Assembly (NCBI GenBank): GCA_020630895.1
Contig: JAHDII010000042.1
Coordinates: forward strand, 1-16,986
Source: Saprospiraceae bacterium
GTDB lineage: Bacteria > Bacteroidota > Bacteroidia > Chitinophagales > Saprospiraceae
DNA length: 16,986 nt
Reading direction: 5' to 3'
Shown one piece after another: positions 16,473 to 16,986 of the stretch. The notes beneath the pieces were generated by a model. It made no database searches, had not been told where the DNA came from, and saw only the letters and a list, made by a program, of their open reading frames with translations. The position numbers and the translations under genes are program-made. Numbering within the stretch: position 1 is the stretch's first letter; each line of letters opens with the position of its first letter.

Positions 16473-16787
16473 ATGATTTTTATTAAAACGATAATTTCAT
16501 TTTTAAAAGATAAAGAATATCGTGATTTATTATTCACAACAATAATTATTATAGGTATTGGTAGTACAGTTTATCATTATTTAGAAGGATGGTCTTGGGT
16601 AGATTGTATTTATTTTTCTGTTATTACTTTAACAACTATTGGGTATGGAGATTTTTCTCCACAAACGGATGCTGGTAAACTATTCACTATTTTTTATATT
16701 TTAGTCGGTTTAGGAATGATTTTAAGTTTTATTAATACTGTATATCTTCATTATAATAATACCAAGGAAAAAGAGAAGAAAAAGTGA
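16473..16787 (+). CDS. Small two-TM potassium channel subunit
   Basis: This 104-residue protein has two membrane helices (about 17-34 and 69-92) around a pore loop. The loop contains TLTTIGYGDFSP (52-63), the potassium-selective signature TxGYGD. The arrangement is the minimal pore module of the ion-channel family, like KcsA, which works as a tetramer in the cytoplasmic membrane. The tail is short and highly charged (KEKEKKK), and there is no RCK/TrkA-type regulatory domain. The gene follows hutU by 4 bases and is likely co-transcribed with it. Confidence 0.88.
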   Translation: MIFIKTIISFLKDKEYRDLLFTTIIIIGIGSTVYHYLEGWSWVDCIYFSVITLTTIGYGDFSPQTDAGKLFTIFYILVGLGMILSFINTVYLHYNNTKEKEKKK

Positions 16788-16986
16788 GAATAAATATTGT
16801 TAATGGATAATTCAGAAATATTAATCATCAGTAAAAAACAATAGAGTTCAAAAGTGTGACATTGAATTACTATTTTCATTTTTTAAAAAGAAATAAAATC
16901 CTTCTCATTTTTAATGATTTAAATAAAAAGAGTATATTTAAAATAATTACTTTGTGACTTCCCATTATTCGATTTTTTTATTAAAA
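16788..16986 (+). other. Non-coding tail of the window, nothing recognised
   Basis: These 199 AT-rich bases after the channel gene show no convincing gene start, terminator hairpin or repeat. The next gene may begin just past the edge. Confidence 0.5.

Overview
The window comes from an AT-rich member of the Bacteroidota, probably a marine or other aquatic one; I cannot fix the class. Four things point there. A DUF1800/DUF1501 gene pair carries a C-terminal module of a kind recurrent in secreted Bacteroidota proteins. The first gene has a multidomain secreted architecture (cohesin-like, thrombospondin type 3, Ig/PKD-like). Genes lack recognisable Shine-Dalgarno sites. A few upstream regions contain the Bacteroidota -7 promoter element TAnnTTTG. 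No RNA genes, insertion sequences, CRISPR arrays or phage genes are visible, and no stretch over 300 bases lacks a gene.

Layout. Positions 1-5111 (minus strand) hold a three-gene operon read right to left: a DUF1800 protein, a Tat-exported DUF1501 protein ending in a dockerin-like domain, and a large secreted protein that begins with a cohesin-like domain and runs off the left edge. A strong hairpin at 5277-5320 separates this operon from the upstream minus-strand gene sppA (5344-7122), a membrane-bound signal peptide peptidase. From 7353 onward every gene is on the plus strand. msrA, miaA and an MFS-type transporter form one tight housekeeping group (7353-10118). A membrane-anchored papain-like protease follows (10270-11829) and ends at a clear terminator. 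Next come a secreted protein with WG-like repeats and a serine-hydrolase lipoprotein (11971-14723), 5 bases apart. Last are hutU (urocanate hydratase) and a small two-TM potassium-channel protein 4 bases behind it (14801-16787).

How the genes may work together. The most suggestive unit is the left operon. The DUF1501 protein carries two Ca-loop repeats of dockerin type at its C-terminus, and the next gene opens with a beta-rich domain resembling cohesin. The encoded pair could therefore bind each other in the envelope. This is inferred from sequence patterns only, and there is a real topological objection: one partner is Tat-exported without a visible outer-membrane sorting signal, and the other is Sec-exported with its C-terminus unseen. 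The WG-like protein and the beta-lactamase-fold lipoprotein form a second, less defined envelope pair. The rest is ordinary metabolism and maintenance: protein quality control (SppA), methionine sulfoxide repair (MsrA), tRNA i6A37 modification (MiaA) and histidine degradation (HutU).
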